Notes: generated from the sequence alone by a model not told the origin. 64,000 bases of DNA from Actinomadura alba (GCF_014323705.1 NZ_JABVEC010000001.1:310001-374000), one strand, 5' to 3'. Shown: positions 8,023 through 18,176, counted from the stretch's first letter. A program made the numbers and translations.

Positions 8023-9633
8023 TCATGGGACGAGCGGCGGTTCGTACGCGGCGGGTGCGGCCGTGGCCGCCGACGTGGTGAACGCCGGTTCGGGAGCGGG
8101 GTTCGCCGCGCACGTCGCGTCGGGACCCGGCCGCGCCGCCGGCCGCGTCCCGTCGCCGAGGTAGGCCGAGACGAGCTCGTTCAGGCAGGCGTTGCCGTTC
8201 GCCGACAGCGAGGCGCCGTGGTTGTTGCCGCCCTTCTCCACGATCAGGCGCGAGGAGGGGAACCGCTTGTGCACCTCGAGGGCTCCGCCGTACGGGGTCG
8301 CGGCGTCGTTCTCCGGCTGGACCAGGACGATGTCCGGGCCGCGCGCGTCGCCGCCGACCCGCACCGGCGGGCCGCCCTTGACCGGCCACGTGGCGCAGGG
8401 GGCGTTGTACCAGGCGTTGTTCCAGGTCAGGAACTTGTAGCCCTTGCCGTACTGCGTGGAGTGGTCGGCATGCCACCGGCTCCAGTCCCGCGGCCAGGAG
8501 GCGTCCCTGCACTGGACGGCGAGATAGATCGCGTAGCTGTTCTGGTCCAGCCAGGCGGGCTCGCCGAAGTTGTCCCGAAGGCCCTGAGGGTCGTCGCGCA
8601 GCACGTAGTCGGCGAGCACCTGCGCGTGGTCGGGCCACGTGTAGTTGCGGTAGGCGTCCGCCACGAAGATGTCGTTGTACTCCGACGGGCCGATCCTGCC
8701 GTCCACCGGATTCTTCTCGATCTTCGCCATGCCCCGGTAGTAGTTGCGCTCCACCGCGCCGGCGGTGGCGCCGAGTCCGTACACGGCGTGATGCCGGGCG
8801 ATCCACCCGAAGAAGATGTCGGCGCGCTTCTCGAAGGCCTCGTTCTGGTCCAGGTTGTCCTCGTACCAGACGCCGCTCGGCCGTACGACGCTGTCGAGCA
8901 CCATGCGCCGCACCCGCGAGGGGTACATCGAGGCGTACACCGAGCCGAGGTAGGTGCCGTAGGAGTACCCGAAGTAGTTGATCTGCGGGGCACCGAGCGC
9001 CGTGCGGATCCGGTCCATGTCGCGCGAGACGTTCTCGGTGTCGAGGTGCGGCAGCACCGCTGCGTACTTCGCGCCGCAGTCCGCGCTGTAGGCACCGGCT
9101 CGGGCCCGCCAGGCGTCCTCCTCGGCCTTGTTCGCGGGCACGTAGTCGGCCCGCGCCTTGCCGGGGTAGAGGTAACTCGGGTCGCAGGCGATGGCCGGCT
9201 CGCTGCCCGCCACGCCGCGCGGGTCGAAGCCGATCCAGTCGTACTGTGCGCCGACCTCGGTCGGCAGGCCGAAGGTGCCCCTCGCGAACCGGGTGGGCAG
9301 ATCGCGTCCGAAGCCGCCGGGGCCGCCGCGGTTGAGCAGCACGACGCCCTGGTACAGCGAGTCGGGCGAGGTGTGCTTCGCCCGGCTAAGAGCGAGTTCG
9401 ATCTGCTTGCCGTGCGGCTTGCGGTAGTCCAGCGGAACGCTGAGAGTGCCGCACTCCAGGCCCTGCAGCAGCCCGCCGAGGGCGGGGTCGTCGGCCGGGC
9501 ACGGGGCCCATGCGACGGATCCGACCGATGCGGCCTGGGCCTTCGCGGGTGTGGTCGCCGCCCTCGCCGGCGCTCCGACCGCGGTTCCCACCAGGCAGAC
9601 GACCGTGGCCGTCATGACTGCGAGTCTCTTCAC
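8023..9633 (-). CDS. Secreted alpha/beta-hydrolase peptidase, S33 (TAP-like), paralog
   Basis: 536 residues from GTG 9633, preceded by GGAGGGA six bases upstream. Same architecture as the gene at 6265: a Sec signal peptide (RLAVMTATVVCLVGTAVGAPARA), NRGGPGGFG as oxyanion turn, GYSYG nucleophile elbow, NDAATPYGG acid region, and GNNHGASL carrying the histidine. The oxyanion turn differs (NRGGPGGFG against NPGGPGGSG), so the two copies may differ in specificity. Each copy ends in its own hairpin, which points to separate transcription. Confidence 0.9.
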   Translation of the reverse strand: MKRLAVMTATVVCLVGTAVGAPARAATTPAKAQAASVGSVAWAPCPADDPALGGLLQGLECGTLSVPLDYRKPHGKQIELALSRAKHTSPDSLYQGVVLLNRGGPGGFGRDLPTRFARGTFGLPTEVGAQYDWIGFDPRGVAGSEPAIACDPSYLYPGKARADYVPANKAEEDAWRARAGAYSADCGAKYAAVLPHLDTENVSRDMDRIRTALGAPQINYFGYSYGTYLGSVYASMYPSRVRRMVLDSVVRPSGVWYEDNLDQNEAFEKRADIFFGWIARHHAVYGLGATAGAVERNYYRGMAKIEKNPVDGRIGPSEYNDIFVADAYRNYTWPDHAQVLADYVLRDDPQGLRDNFGEPAWLDQNSYAIYLAVQCRDASWPRDWSRWHADHSTQYGKGYKFLTWNNAWYNAPCATWPVKGGPPVRVGGDARGPDIVLVQPENDAATPYGGALEVHKRFPSSRLIVEKGGNNHGASLSANGNACLNELVSAYLGDGTRPAARPGPDATCAANPAPEPAFTTSAATAAPAAYEPPLVP

Positions 9634-9796
9634 AGAAGTCCCTCCGCCATCGGCTCGGCTGCGAGCCAACGATCCATCAGAGGAAGATTGTCAGCTTTGT
9701 TCGCTATGTGAAGGAAGATGTGACCACTAGCGGACATCGAGGCAACGCGGACGCACCCGATCGGCCGTCCGGTGAATGAGCATGACGGGCGGAGGC

Positions 9797-10258
9797 TCAG
9801 GACGGCCGGGAGCGCACCATCGGGACGTGCGCGATGCCGTCTTCGACGAACGTCTCGCCGTCGGCGACGAAGCCCCGCCGCGTGTAGAGACCGGTGGCGT
9901 GGACCTGGGCGTGCAACCGCGCCGTCCGGTCGCCGACCGTCTCGAGCGCGGCGTCGACCAGCCGCCCGGCGAGCCCGGCGCCTCGCGCGTTCACGGCGGT
10001 CACGACGCGGCCGATCCGCACGCCGCCGGGCTCGTCGACGATCCGCAGGTACGCGACCGGGCGGGCGGACCCGTCGGTCAGCCACAGATGCCGCGTTCCG
10101 GGCTCGGTGTCACGCCCGTCGAGCTCCGGATAGGGGCAGCCCTGCTCGACCACGAACACGTCCACGCGCAGACGCAGCAGGCCGTACAGGGTGGCGGCGT
10201 CCAGGTCGGCGAACGCGGCGATGTGCAGCCGGGTGTCGCGCAACGTCTCGATCCTCAT
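9797..10258 (-). CDS. GNAT acetyltransferase, ElaA-like
   Basis: 153 residues, ATG start. The N-terminal segment LYGLLRLRVDVFVVEQGCPYPELDG is the signature of the ElaA subgroup of GNATs; RIGRVVTAVNARGAGLAGRLV is the acetyl-CoA motif. The substrate is unknown. It lies 44 bases downstream of ispG and is probably the last gene of the dxr-rseP-ispG transcript. Confidence 0.88.
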   Translation of the reverse strand: MRIETLRDTRLHIAAFADLDAATLYGLLRLRVDVFVVEQGCPYPELDGRDTEPGTRHLWLTDGSARPVAYLRIVDEPGGVRIGRVVTAVNARGAGLAGRLVDAALETVGDRTARLHAQVHATGLYTRRGFVADGETFVEDGIAHVPMVRSRPS

Positions 10259-10302
10259 GTCGGTGCCGCCGGACGGAACGACCGCGGCGGGGTGCCCGGT
10301 GA

Positions 10303-11484
10303 TCAGGAGACGACGACGTCGGGACCCGGGCCTTCACCATCGGGGTCGACCTCGATGCCCATCTCGTCGGCGATCCGCATCGCCTCCTCGATGAGCGTCT
10401 CGACGATCTGCGCCTCGGGCACGGTCTTGATCACTTCGCCCCTGACGAAGATCTGCCCCTTGCCGTTGCCGGAGGCCACGCCGAGGTCGGCCTCGCGGGC
10501 CTCGCCGGGCCCGTTGACGACACAGCCCATCACGGCGACCCGCAGCGGCACCGGGAACCCGGTCAGGCCCGCCGTGACCTCCTCGGCCAGCTTGTAGACG
10601 TCCACCTGCGCACGACCGCACGACGGGCACGACACGATCTCGAGGCCGCGCTCGCGCAGCCCCAGTGACTCGAGGATCGCGTTGCCGACCTTGACCTCCT
10701 CGACCGGAGGCGCCGACAGCGACACCCTGATCGTGTCGCCGATCCCCTCGGCCAGCAGGGCGCCGAAGGCGACCGCCGACTTGACGGTGCCCTGGAACGC
10801 CGGGCCCGCCTCGGTGACGCCGAGATGCAGCGGGTAGTCGCACCGGGCGGCGAGCTGCCGGTAGGCCTCGATCATCACCACCGGGTCGTGGTGCTTCACC
10901 GAGATCTTGATCTCGCGGAAGTCGTGCTCCTCGAACAGTGAGCATTCCCACAGCGCCGACTCGACCAGTGCCTCGGGCGTCGGCTTGCCGTACTTCTCCA
11001 ACAGCCGCGCGTCGAGGGAACCGGCGTTGACCCCGATCCGGATCGGCACGGCCGCGTCCTTGGCGGCACGAGCGATCTCGCCGACCTTGTCGTCGAACTT
11101 CTTGATGTTGCCCGGGTTCACCCGTACGGCCGCGCAGCCCGCGTCGATCGCGGCGAAGACGTACTTCGGCTGGAAGTGGATGTCGGCGATCACCGGGATC
11201 TGCGACTTGCGGGCGATCTGCGGCAGCGCGTCGGCGTCGTCCTGGGACGGCACCGCCACCCGTACGATCTGGCAGCCCGAGGCGGTCAACTCGGCGATCT
11301 GCTGCAACGTGGCATTGACGTCCGCCGTCACCGTGGTCGTCATCGACTGCACCGACACCGGGGCATCCCCGCCCACCGCCACCGCGTTCTTGTCACGCCC
11401 CACCATGATCTGGCGGGACCTGCGGCGCTGGGCCACCTGAGCCTGCTGGGTCCGGACCCTGGGCATTCCGAGTTCGACGCTCAC
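10303..11484 (-). CDS. ispG: 4-hydroxy-3-methylbut-2-enyl diphosphate synthase (flavodoxin)
   Basis: 393 residues from GTG 11484, with AGAGGAAA upstream. IspG converts methylerythritol cyclodiphosphate to HMBPP in the MEP isoprenoid pathway and holds a [4Fe-4S] cluster. The TIM-barrel half carries [14 protein letters not shown] and RVNPGNI. The cluster ligands are the two cysteines of [12 protein letters not shown] and the one in [11 protein letters not shown], followed by ADLGVASG. It is third in the dxr-rseP-ispG run (gaps of 13 and 8 bases), so two isoprenoid enzymes flank an intramembrane protease, the usual actinobacterial order. Confidence 0.97.
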   Translation of the reverse strand: MSVELGMPRVRTQQAQVAQRRRSRQIMVGRDKNAVAVGGDAPVSVQSMTTTVTADVNATLQQIAELTASGCQIVRVAVPSQDDADALPQIARKSQIPVIADIHFQPKYVFAAIDAGCAAVRVNPGNIKKFDDKVGEIARAAKDAAVPIRIGVNAGSLDARLLEKYGKPTPEALVESALWECSLFEEHDFREIKISVKHHDPVVMIEAYRQLAARCDYPLHLGVTEAGPAFQGTVKSAVAFGALLAEGIGDTIRVSLSAPPVEEVKVGNAILESLGLRERGLEIVSCPSCGRAQVDVYKLAEEVTAGLTGFPVPLRVAVMGCVVNGPGEAREADLGVASGNGKGQIFVRGEVIKTVPEAQIVETLIEEAMRIADEMGIEVDPDGEGPGPDVVVS

Positions 11485-11492
11485 TTTTCCTC

Positions 11493-12686
11493 TTATCGCG
11501 GGAGTGTCAGCGGGTTGAAGACGTCTGCGAGGATGAGCAGCACCCCGAGGCCGATCAGCAGCATCACGGCGATGTAGGTCACCGGCAGCAACTTCGCCAA
11601 GTCCACATTACCGGGGTCAGGGCGGCCCCTGAGTCGCATGACCACCCCCCGTGCCCGCTCGTACGCCAGCACGGAGAGATGACCGCCGTCCAGCGGCAGC
11701 AGGGGCAGCACGTTGAGCGCCCCGAGGAAGACGTTGACCGAGATCACCAGGGACAGGAACAGGGCGATGCGGTCACGCCAGGAGTCCTTGGCCGAGAAGA
11801 TCTGACCGGACACCTGCGTGGCGCCGACCACACTGCCCACCTGGCCGCCAGGGGTGTCCGCCCGCTCGGGTGAGAACAGCCTGGGCAGGGCGGCGGGCAG
11901 ATCGGCGACCGCCGTGCCGATCCCGCCGAGGACCCGGCCGATGCCCTCGATCGCGAAGACCGAGGCGCCCATCGGCCCGAGCCGCTCGTACCCCTGCCCC
12001 GTGACGCGCGCGGTCATGCCGAGGAACGGGCCGCCGCCCACCTTCGCCGGGCGAACGCTCAGCTCGACCCGCCGCCCACCGCGCTCGACCACGATCGGCA
12101 CCGGCGTGCCGATGGGCTGGGCATGGATCGCCCGCCGCAGCTGTTCCCAGTCGGCGACCGGCCGGCCGCCGAGAGAGACCACCTTGTCCCCCGCGCGCAG
12201 CCCGGCCTCGGCGGCGGGCGACGGCGGGTCGCTCGCCACGCACGCACTCTGCGGCCGGGCGGGTACGCAGGCGCTGACCGCGTCGACCGTCGTGGTCCCC
12301 GTCCCGGGGGTGCGCAGCCCGACGGCCATGGCCAGGACCACGAGCAGCACGAAGGCCAGGACGAAGTTCATGACCACACCGGCGACGATCACGACCGCCC
12401 GCCGGCCGGCCGGTTGCCGGTAGAACGCCCGGGGCTCGTCCTCAGGGGCGATGGACTCGAGCGGCGTATATCCGGCGATCTTGACGAACCCGCCGAGCGG
12501 GAGCGCCTTGACCCCGTACTCGGTCTCGCCGCGGTGCCGCGACCACAGGGTCGGTCCGAAGCCCACGAAGAACTGGGTGGCCCGCATGCCGAACCGCTTC
12601 GCGGCGAGGAAATGGCCCGCCTCGTGCAACACCACCGACACCATGAGAGCGACGATGAAGGCGATCACGCCGAAGAGGTAGGCCAT
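11493..12686 (-). CDS. rseP: Site-2 intramembrane zinc metalloprotease (RseP/Rip1 type, M50)
   Basis: 397 residues. The first membrane segment contains the zinc motif HEAGH (in [17 protein letters not shown]). A central PDZ domain ([20 protein letters not shown]) follows, and the third zinc ligand is in [14 protein letters not shown] near the C-terminus. Such proteases cleave anti-sigma factors or other membrane substrates within the bilayer. A strong AGGGGGGCGG ribosome site precedes the ATG. The gene sits between dxr and ispG. Confidence 0.95.
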   Translation of the reverse strand: MAYLFGVIAFIVALMVSVVLHEAGHFLAAKRFGMRATQFFVGFGPTLWSRHRGETEYGVKALPLGGFVKIAGYTPLESIAPEDEPRAFYRQPAGRRAVVIVAGVVMNFVLAFVLLVVLAMAVGLRTPGTGTTTVDAVSACVPARPQSACVASDPPSPAAEAGLRAGDKVVSLGGRPVADWEQLRRAIHAQPIGTPVPIVVERGGRRVELSVRPAKVGGGPFLGMTARVTGQGYERLGPMGASVFAIEGIGRVLGGIGTAVADLPAALPRLFSPERADTPGGQVGSVVGATQVSGQIFSAKDSWRDRIALFLSLVISVNVFLGALNVLPLLPLDGGHLSVLAYERARGVVMRLRGRPDPGNVDLAKLLPVTYIAVMLLIGLGVLLILADVFNPLTLPR

Positions 12687-12699
12687 CCGCCCCCCTGTG

Positions 12700-13896
12700 T
12701 CAGATCAGCTCCCTGGCCCGGATCCGGGCCCATTCGTCCGTGGCGAGGACGTCGCCGAGTGTCAGGCCCCCCGTCTCGTTGCCGTGTTCGTTGACTACCC
12801 GCGCGACCGTGTCGACTATCCCGAGGAACGGCAGCCGCCCCTGCCGGAAGGCCTCGACGCACTCCTCGTTGGCGGCGTTGTAGACCGCGGGAGCCGTGCC
12901 GCCGAGCTCTCCCACGTGCCGGGCGAGCGCGACGGACGGGAAGGCCTCGTCGTCGAGCGGGAAGAACTCCCAGGTGTGCGCCCGGGCCCAGTCCACCCCG
13001 GGAGCGGCGTCCTCGACTCGATCCGGCCAAGCCAGCCCGAGCGCGATCGGCAGCCGCATGTCCGGTGGGCTGACCTGGGCCAGCGTGGATCCGTCGACGA
13101 AGTCGACCATTGAATGGATCATCGACTGCGGGTGGACCACGACGCCGATGCGGTCGAACGGGATGTCGAAGAGGAGATGCGCCTCGATGACCTCCAGCCC
13201 CTTGTTGACCAGGGTGGCCGAGTTGATCGTGACGACCGGGCCCATGTCCCAGGTGGGATGCGCCAGCGCCTGATCGGGGGTCACCTCCCCCAGCTCCGCG
13301 CGGCTCCGTCCCCGGAACGGCCCGCCGCTGGCGGTCAGCACCAGCCGCCGGACCTCCTTGGCCGCGCCGCCCCGCAGGCACTGGGCCAGGGCCGAGTGCT
13401 CGGAGTCGACGGGCACTATCTGGCCCGGCTTGGCCCGCTCCTTGACCAGCGCGCCGCCGACGATGAGGGACTCCTTGTTGGCGAGCGCCAGGACGCTGCC
13501 GGCGTCCAGGGCGGCCAGCGTCGAAGCGAGGCCGAGTGCGCCGGTGACCCCGTTCAGCACGACGTCGCACGGCAGTGCGGCGACCTCGGCGACCGCGTCG
13601 GGGCCTGCGATGATCTTGGGAATGCGGTAGTCGCCGGAGGCGTAGCCGCGTCGCTGCGCCTCCTGGTAGAAGACGAGCTGGAGATCCTGGGCGGCCGAGG
13701 CCTTCGCCACCGCGACCACCTCGGGCCGCAGGTCCAGTGCCTGCCGGGCGAGCAGTTCGACCCGCCCTCCGCCGGCAGCCAGTGCCACCACCCGGAACCG
13801 GCCCGGGTTGCGGCTGATGACATCGAGGGCCTGGGTGCCGATCGATCCGGTGGAACCGAGAACGACGACATCGCGCATCACAGTCGAGGCAGGCAT
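12700..13896 (-). CDS. dxr: 1-deoxy-D-xylulose 5-phosphate reductoisomerase
   Basis: 398 residues if the ATG at 13896 is used; the frame is open to 13998 but the extra 34 residues are low-complexity and not part of the fold. [17 protein letters not shown] is the NADPH-binding loop, [12 protein letters not shown] and PVDSEHSAL carry metal and substrate residues, and TASGGPF and HPTWDMG are active-site signatures. Dxr commits DXP to the MEP pathway. It is the first gene of the block continuing with rseP and ispG. Confidence 0.97.
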   Translation of the reverse strand: MPASTVMRDVVVLGSTGSIGTQALDVISRNPGRFRVVALAAGGGRVELLARQALDLRPEVVAVAKASAAQDLQLVFYQEAQRRGYASGDYRIPKIIAGPDAVAEVAALPCDVVLNGVTGALGLASTLAALDAGSVLALANKESLIVGGALVKERAKPGQIVPVDSEHSALAQCLRGGAAKEVRRLVLTASGGPFRGRSRAELGEVTPDQALAHPTWDMGPVVTINSATLVNKGLEVIEAHLLFDIPFDRIGVVVHPQSMIHSMVDFVDGSTLAQVSPPDMRLPIALGLAWPDRVEDAAPGVDWARAHTWEFFPLDDEAFPSVALARHVGELGGTAPAVYNAANEECVEAFRQGRLPFLGIVDTVARVVNEHGNETGGLTLGDVLATDEWARIRARELI

Positions 13897-14073
13897 CACG
13901 GCACCATTCTCACCCCTGCGCGCCACGGCCGGGGCCGGGCCCGCGGGCGATCTATTGCGCACCGGCCGCGCGGCGAGCGGGTGAGCGGTCACGGGCATGG
14001 CCCGCGGGCACGACGCAGCCGATGGACATGTCCATTTAACGCCGCGCTAACACAGCGGACGTACGTTCGAGGC

Positions 14074-14535
14074 GTGAAGCGAAACGCCGTGTTCGTCGAG
14101 GTCAGCGCAGCGAGGCCCTACGACCCGGCCGTCATCGCGCTCTGCGCCGAGCAGCTGGCCGGACTGCAGGAGCCTCGCCGTGGCGGTGCCGCCGACGGCC
14201 CGCTGGGGCTCCGAACCGACATCTCGTACCTGGTCGCCCGGGCGGACGCGGAGCCGGTCGGCTGTGCCGGGCTGCAGGCGCTCGAGCCGGGAGTGGCCGA
14301 GATCAAGAGCATGTACGTGCGGCCGGCCCACCGCGGGCAGGGCATCTCGCGGCTGCTGCTCGTCGCCGTCGAGCGGCTGGCGCGCGAACGCGGGGAGTCG
14401 ACCCTGCGGCTCGAGACGGGCGACCTCCAGCCCGAGTCGCTGGGGCTCTACCAATCGACCGGCTATGTCCGGGTACCGCACTTCCGGCCGTACGCCGGCG
14501 GCATCCTCAGCCTGTGCTTCGAGAAGCACCTGTGA
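14074..14535 (+). CDS. GNAT family N-acetyltransferase
   Basis: 153 residues from GTG 14074; no clear ribosome site, so the message may be leaderless. EIKSMYVRPAHRGQGISRLLL is the acetyl-CoA motif A, and GDLQPESLGLYQSTGYVRV is motif B. It resembles small-molecule GNATs of the PhnO/YjgM kind. It is divergent from dxr and has no partner gene. Confidence 0.85.
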   Translation: MKRNAVFVEVSAARPYDPAVIALCAEQLAGLQEPRRGGAADGPLGLRTDISYLVARADAEPVGCAGLQALEPGVAEIKSMYVRPAHRGQGISRLLLVAVERLARERGESTLRLETGDLQPESLGLYQSTGYVRVPHFRPYAGGILSLCFEKHL

Positions 14536-14764
14536 CCTGCGACTAGCGTCCGGCGCGCACGGGCCCGACGACCACATGTCCCAAACACGCCATGAGGTCG
14601 CCGACCCCCCGTCACACGAACGCGGCCGACCACCTCTTGGGGCCAAGGAGATCCACCCCGGCGAGGTTTTGCCCGTGCTTGCATCACAGGTCACGAAGAC
14701 CACACATGCGTCCCCCTATAAAGGAAGTCCATGGAGTTGGCTCTAGCCGGGTTGGGGGTAAAAA

Positions 14765-15010
14765 ATGAGCCATACCGACGAGCTGACGTTCGATCCCGGC
14801 GCACTGAGCGCCGAGCAGATCTACGGAGACGCCTGTGTCGTCTGCCATAAGAAATGGCCGCGGCCACGGGTGCGCGTCGGCCGGCTTCCTGACGGATCAA
14901 GGGTGCTGGCCTGCGCCGACTGCGCGCCCGCCCTGCCAAGACCGCGCGTCGCGGAATCGGTCGCGGACGCCACACGGCGAAACCGCGAACCGGAACTGAC
15001 GACGCTTTAG
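14765..15010 (+). CDS. Small zinc-ribbon protein
   Basis: 81 residues. Two CxxC knuckles (CVVCHKKWPRP and LACADCAP, about 27 residues apart) form a likely zinc ribbon. The N-terminus is acidic and the C-terminus is a short charged tail. GGGGG followed by six bases precedes the ATG. A strong hairpin lies just after the stop. It is a short monocistronic gene; function unknown. Confidence 0.7.
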   Translation: MSHTDELTFDPGALSAEQIYGDACVVCHKKWPRPRVRVGRLPDGSRVLACADCAPALPRPRVAESVADATRRNREPELTTL

Positions 15011-15025
15011 ACCGCTCCTGGAAAA

Positions 15026-15063
15026 GGCGCCTCGGGCCATCTGGGGGGACGGCCCGAGGCGCC
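15026..15063. terminator. Bidirectional hairpin terminator
   Basis: Perfect 13-bp stem GGCGCCTCGGGCC (15026-15038) with GGCCCGAGGCGCC (15051-15063), loop of 12. It lies between the convergent zinc-ribbon gene and the solute-binding lipoprotein gene. Confidence 0.82.
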
Positions 15064-15156
15064 GCCGGGTGCGCGTCCGGCAGGGGGCGGTCGGGCGCGC
15101 ACCCACACAAAGCATTCACCGCGGCCCGCATTTCATTTCGGCCGGCCGCGTTTCCC

Positions 15157-16350
15157 TCATCCGGTGCCCTGCAACGCCTTGTTCCAGGCCCGCATCCAGT
15201 CCTCGTAGTCGGTGCAGTCACGCCGCCCGCCGCCACAGTCACGGGAGGGCGTGTGGGCGAACACCACCTTGTCGATGTACGCGCGGTCCCCGACGTGGTA
15301 GGTCGTGCAGAACTCCGCCTTCAGCCGGTCGCGCGAGCATGCCTCGGGGTTCGCGGGAGCGACCCCGGCCCACTCCGCCACCTGCTGCTGAACGTCGGGC
15401 GAGGTCATCCAGTTCACCCACTGGTACATGCAGCTCGGATGCTCGGCACGGGCTCCGACCATCCAGGCGTCCATCCATCCGGTCACGCCCTCCTTGGGGG
15501 TGACCCCGGTGACGGATCGCCCTGCGCGGCTCAGCACGTCGACGTGGTAGGGCCAGACCTCGCCGAGGACGGCATCGCCGCCGGCGAACGAGTTGATCGC
15601 GTCCGAGGGGTGCAGCCAGTAGGACCGCACATGGCGTCGCTGCTCGGCCAGCACATTCGTGGCGGCGTCGAGTTGCTTGCGGGTGAGCGAGTAGGGGTCG
15701 GTGATGTCCAGCGACCGGTCCCGCGACCGCAGGTAGAGGGCCGCATCCGCGAGTGTCAGCGGGCTGTCCCGTACGATCAGCCGCCCGCCGTACTTCTTGG
15801 CCTCGGCCGGGTCGAACAGCGCCGACCAGCTCGTCGGCGCCGGCTGGACGACCTTCGGGTCGTACATGAGCTGGTTCACGCCCCAGACGAAGGGCACCCC
15901 GTAGACCTTCTCGTCCTTGGTCAGCTGGCTGCGCAGGTCCCGGTCGACGTCCTTGAAGCCGTCGATCAGGTCCGGGTTCACCGGGGCGACCTGCCCGGAG
16001 GCGATCAGCTGCCCGGCCGCCTCGGGGGGAGCCGAGACGCCGTCGTAGCGCCGCTCCGGGTTGGACATGAGCTCGACCATCTCCTGCGCGGTCGCCGCCT
16101 GCTTGACGCTGACCTTGCACTTGGTGCGCTCTTCGAACGGCCTGACCCAGTCCACCCGGGGATCGCTGGAACCGTTCTCGGCGTATCCGGGCCAGGCCAC
16201 CAGTGTCAGCGCGCCCTCGCCCTGCCCGATGGTGCGGGCCACCTGTACGGTGCTCGTCTGCTTCTCGCCGTCGTCGCTGCACCCCACGAGAACCGCCAGC
16301 GCGACCGCCAGTGCCACGATCACCCGTGGTGTCCTGCGTGGATGCCCCAT
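15157..16350 (-). CDS. PotD/PotF-like solute-binding lipoprotein, orphan
   Basis: 397 residues. The signal peptide ends in the lipobox LVGC, so the mature protein is lipid-anchored outside the membrane. The mature part starts LTLVAWPGYAE, as in spermidine/putrescine-type binding proteins, with VYGVPFVWGVNQLMYD and later DAINSFAGGDAVLGEVWPY typical of the group. The C-terminus has extra cysteines (CSRDRLKAEFC, RDCGGGRRDC) that may form disulfides. No permease or ATPase is adjacent; the nearest are at 27.8-31.9 kb. It shares a 235-bp divergent promoter region with the vWA lipoprotein. Confidence 0.85.
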   Translation of the reverse strand: MGHPRRTPRVIVALAVALAVLVGCSDDGEKQTSTVQVARTIGQGEGALTLVAWPGYAENGSSDPRVDWVRPFEERTKCKVSVKQAATAQEMVELMSNPERRYDGVSAPPEAAGQLIASGQVAPVNPDLIDGFKDVDRDLRSQLTKDEKVYGVPFVWGVNQLMYDPKVVQPAPTSWSALFDPAEAKKYGGRLIVRDSPLTLADAALYLRSRDRSLDITDPYSLTRKQLDAATNVLAEQRRHVRSYWLHPSDAINSFAGGDAVLGEVWPYHVDVLSRAGRSVTGVTPKEGVTGWMDAWMVGARAEHPSCMYQWVNWMTSPDVQQQVAEWAGVAPANPEACSRDRLKAEFCTTYHVGDRAYIDKVVFAHTPSRDCGGGRRDCTDYEDWMRAWNKALQGTG

Positions 16351-16479
16351 GTCGCTCCCCGACGAAGTTCCAGTGCCGTTCCGCAGCGCGGCGCGGCCCG
16401 GCCACAGATGATCGATCGCACGCGACCGCCGCAGGCACTGAGCGTACCGATCTCACGGAGCGCGGGAATCCGAGGTGCC

Positions 16480-16548
16480 GCTCGGTAGGTCTCGGAAAGG
16501 GCTCGGCAGGTCTCGGAAAGAGTACGAGAAGTCTCGGTTCGGTCTCCG
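16480..16548. promoter_or_regulatory. Helically phased GTCTCGG repeats in divergent promoter
   Basis: A 20-base unit with GGTCTCGGAAAG occurs at 16480-16499 and 16501-16520, with one mismatch. The core GTCTCGG recurs at 16531, giving a 21-bp period (two helix turns), and a degenerate GGTCTCCG follows 11 bp later at 16541. The array lies between the divergent PotD-like and vWA lipoprotein genes and looks like a cooperative binding site. Confidence 0.5.
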
Positions 16549-16585
16549 GTGAAGCCCAGGACGCCGGTGGGTGCGTCGGAACACC

Positions 16586-18166
16586 ATGAGGATCCGACGC
16601 ACTGCATTCGCCGTGACCGCGCTCAGCGTCACGCTCGTCGCCACCGGCTGCACCGGTGAAGAGGGCCGCTCGACCAATGACGAAGCGGGCAAGGCCGCGC
16701 GGGCGCCCCAGGCGGGCGCCCCGGCCGGCCCGAACCGGCGTCCCCCCGAAGAGGCGCGCCTGCCCGGCGAGGCTCCCTCCCGTTACCTGTCCACGTTCGC
16801 TCTGGACGTCGACACCGCCTCGTACGGCTTCGCCCGCCGGGCGCTCACCGAGGGCCGGCGGCCCGATCCGAGCACCGTGCGCCCGGAGGAGTTCGTCAAC
16901 CAGTTCCGCCAGGACTACGCGGAGCCGTCCGGCGACGGCTTCTCGGTGGCGGCCGACGGCGGCCGCCTGACCGGGTCGCCCGGCGAGGGGGCCGCGGACG
17001 GCGACATCCGGCTCCTGCGAGTCGGCCTGCAGACCCGTTCCGCCTCCGCGGGCACCCGGCGTGACGCCAATCTGACCTTCGTCATCGACACGTCGGGGTC
17101 CATGGCCGAGCCCGGGCGGCTCGACCTGGTGAAGGACGCCCTGCACACTCTCGTGGACCAGCTGCGGCCGAGCGATTCCGTGGCGATCGTGGCGTACGAG
17201 GACCGGGCCCGCCTGGTGCGCGAGATGACGCCCGCGACGCGCAAGCCCGAACTGCACAGGGCGATCGACTCGCTGTCGGCGGGCGCGAGCACCAACCTGG
17301 AGGCGGGCATGGTGCTCGGCTACCAGGTGGCCAGGCGCGGCTTCCGCGAGGGCGTCACGAACCGGGTGATCCTCACCTCCGACGGGCTGGCCAACACCGG
17401 CGCCACCGTCGCCGCCCCGATCCTGCGACGTGTCTCCGACGAGGCCGCCAAGGGCGTCTCGCTGCTCTGCGTCGGCGTCGGCAGCGACTACGGCGACAAG
17501 CTGATGGAACAGCTCGCCGACAACGGCGACGGTCGCGCCGTGTACGTCTCGGAGCGGGCGAAGGCCCGGGACCTGTTCAGCCGAGAGCTGCCGGCGACCG
17601 TCGAGCTTCGGGCGCGGGACGCCAAGGCACAGGTCGGATTCGATCCGCAGCGCGTGGAGTCGTACCGGCTGATCGGATTCGACGACCGGGGCCTGCGCAG
17701 CGAGGACTTCCGCAACGACGCGGCCGACGGCGGCGAGATCGGCCCGGGCCACGCGGTGACGGCCCTGTTCGCCGTGCGTCTCAAGCCGGACGCCGAGGGG
17801 CACCTCGCCGACATCACCGTGCGCTGGGCGGACCCGGACACCCGTAAGGCCCAGGAGACCGGGCGGACCGTCACCGTCGAGGACCTCGCGCCCGGCCTGT
17901 GGTCGGACGGTTCCCCCCGGCTGCGGGTCTCGGCGGTGGCGGCGCTCTTCGCCGAGCATCTGCGCGACGGGGATCCAGGTCACGCGCCGCAGAGCCCGTA
18001 CGTGACTCCTTCCGCCGGACCGTTCGTAACGCGGGGACTGGTTCCGGGCGAACCGCGGATCGGCCTCGACGAGCTGTCCGGCCACGTGACCGAGCTGGCC
18101 TCGGCGACCGAGGACAGGGACGTCGCGGAGCTACGGGACCTCATCAGCCGCGCACGCGGAGTGTGA
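16586..18166 (+). CDS. vWA-domain lipoprotein, YfbK-like
   Basis: 526 residues from ATG 16586; GTG 16571 is also possible. Lipobox VATGC near residue 20 marks a lipoprotein. A von Willebrand N-terminal segment follows (SRYLSTFALDVDTASYGFARR), then the vWA domain with the MIDAS motif FVIDTSGSMAEP and LTSDGLANTG, and a C-terminal DUF3520-like half. E. coli YfbK has this order. Such proteins are thought to scaffold envelope complexes, but no function is fixed. The phased repeats upstream suggest regulated expression. Confidence 0.88.
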   Translation: MRIRRTAFAVTALSVTLVATGCTGEEGRSTNDEAGKAARAPQAGAPAGPNRRPPEEARLPGEAPSRYLSTFALDVDTASYGFARRALTEGRRPDPSTVRPEEFVNQFRQDYAEPSGDGFSVAADGGRLTGSPGEGAADGDIRLLRVGLQTRSASAGTRRDANLTFVIDTSGSMAEPGRLDLVKDALHTLVDQLRPSDSVAIVAYEDRARLVREMTPATRKPELHRAIDSLSAGASTNLEAGMVLGYQVARRGFREGVTNRVILTSDGLANTGATVAAPILRRVSDEAAKGVSLLCVGVGSDYGDKLMEQLADNGDGRAVYVSERAKARDLFSRELPATVELRARDAKAQVGFDPQRVESYRLIGFDDRGLRSEDFRNDAADGGEIGPGHAVTALFAVRLKPDAEGHLADITVRWADPDTRKAQETGRTVTVEDLAPGLWSDGSPRLRVSAVAALFAEHLRDGDPGHAPQSPYVTPSAGPFVTRGLVPGEPRIGLDELSGHVTELASATEDRDVAELRDLISRARGV

Positions 18167-18176
18167 TCTCAGGACC

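Noticed and set aside
6469..9711. Very long open frame opposite the two S33 peptidases
   Set aside because: Antisense shadow with Arg/Gly/Val-rich composition and no domain; the minus-strand genes have signal peptides and catalytic motifs.
16320..16607. Minus-strand ORF with seven-residue repeats upstream of the PotD-like gene
   Set aside because: The repeats mirror the 21-bp DNA phasing; there is no ribosome site and the frame overlaps the start of the lipoprotein gene.
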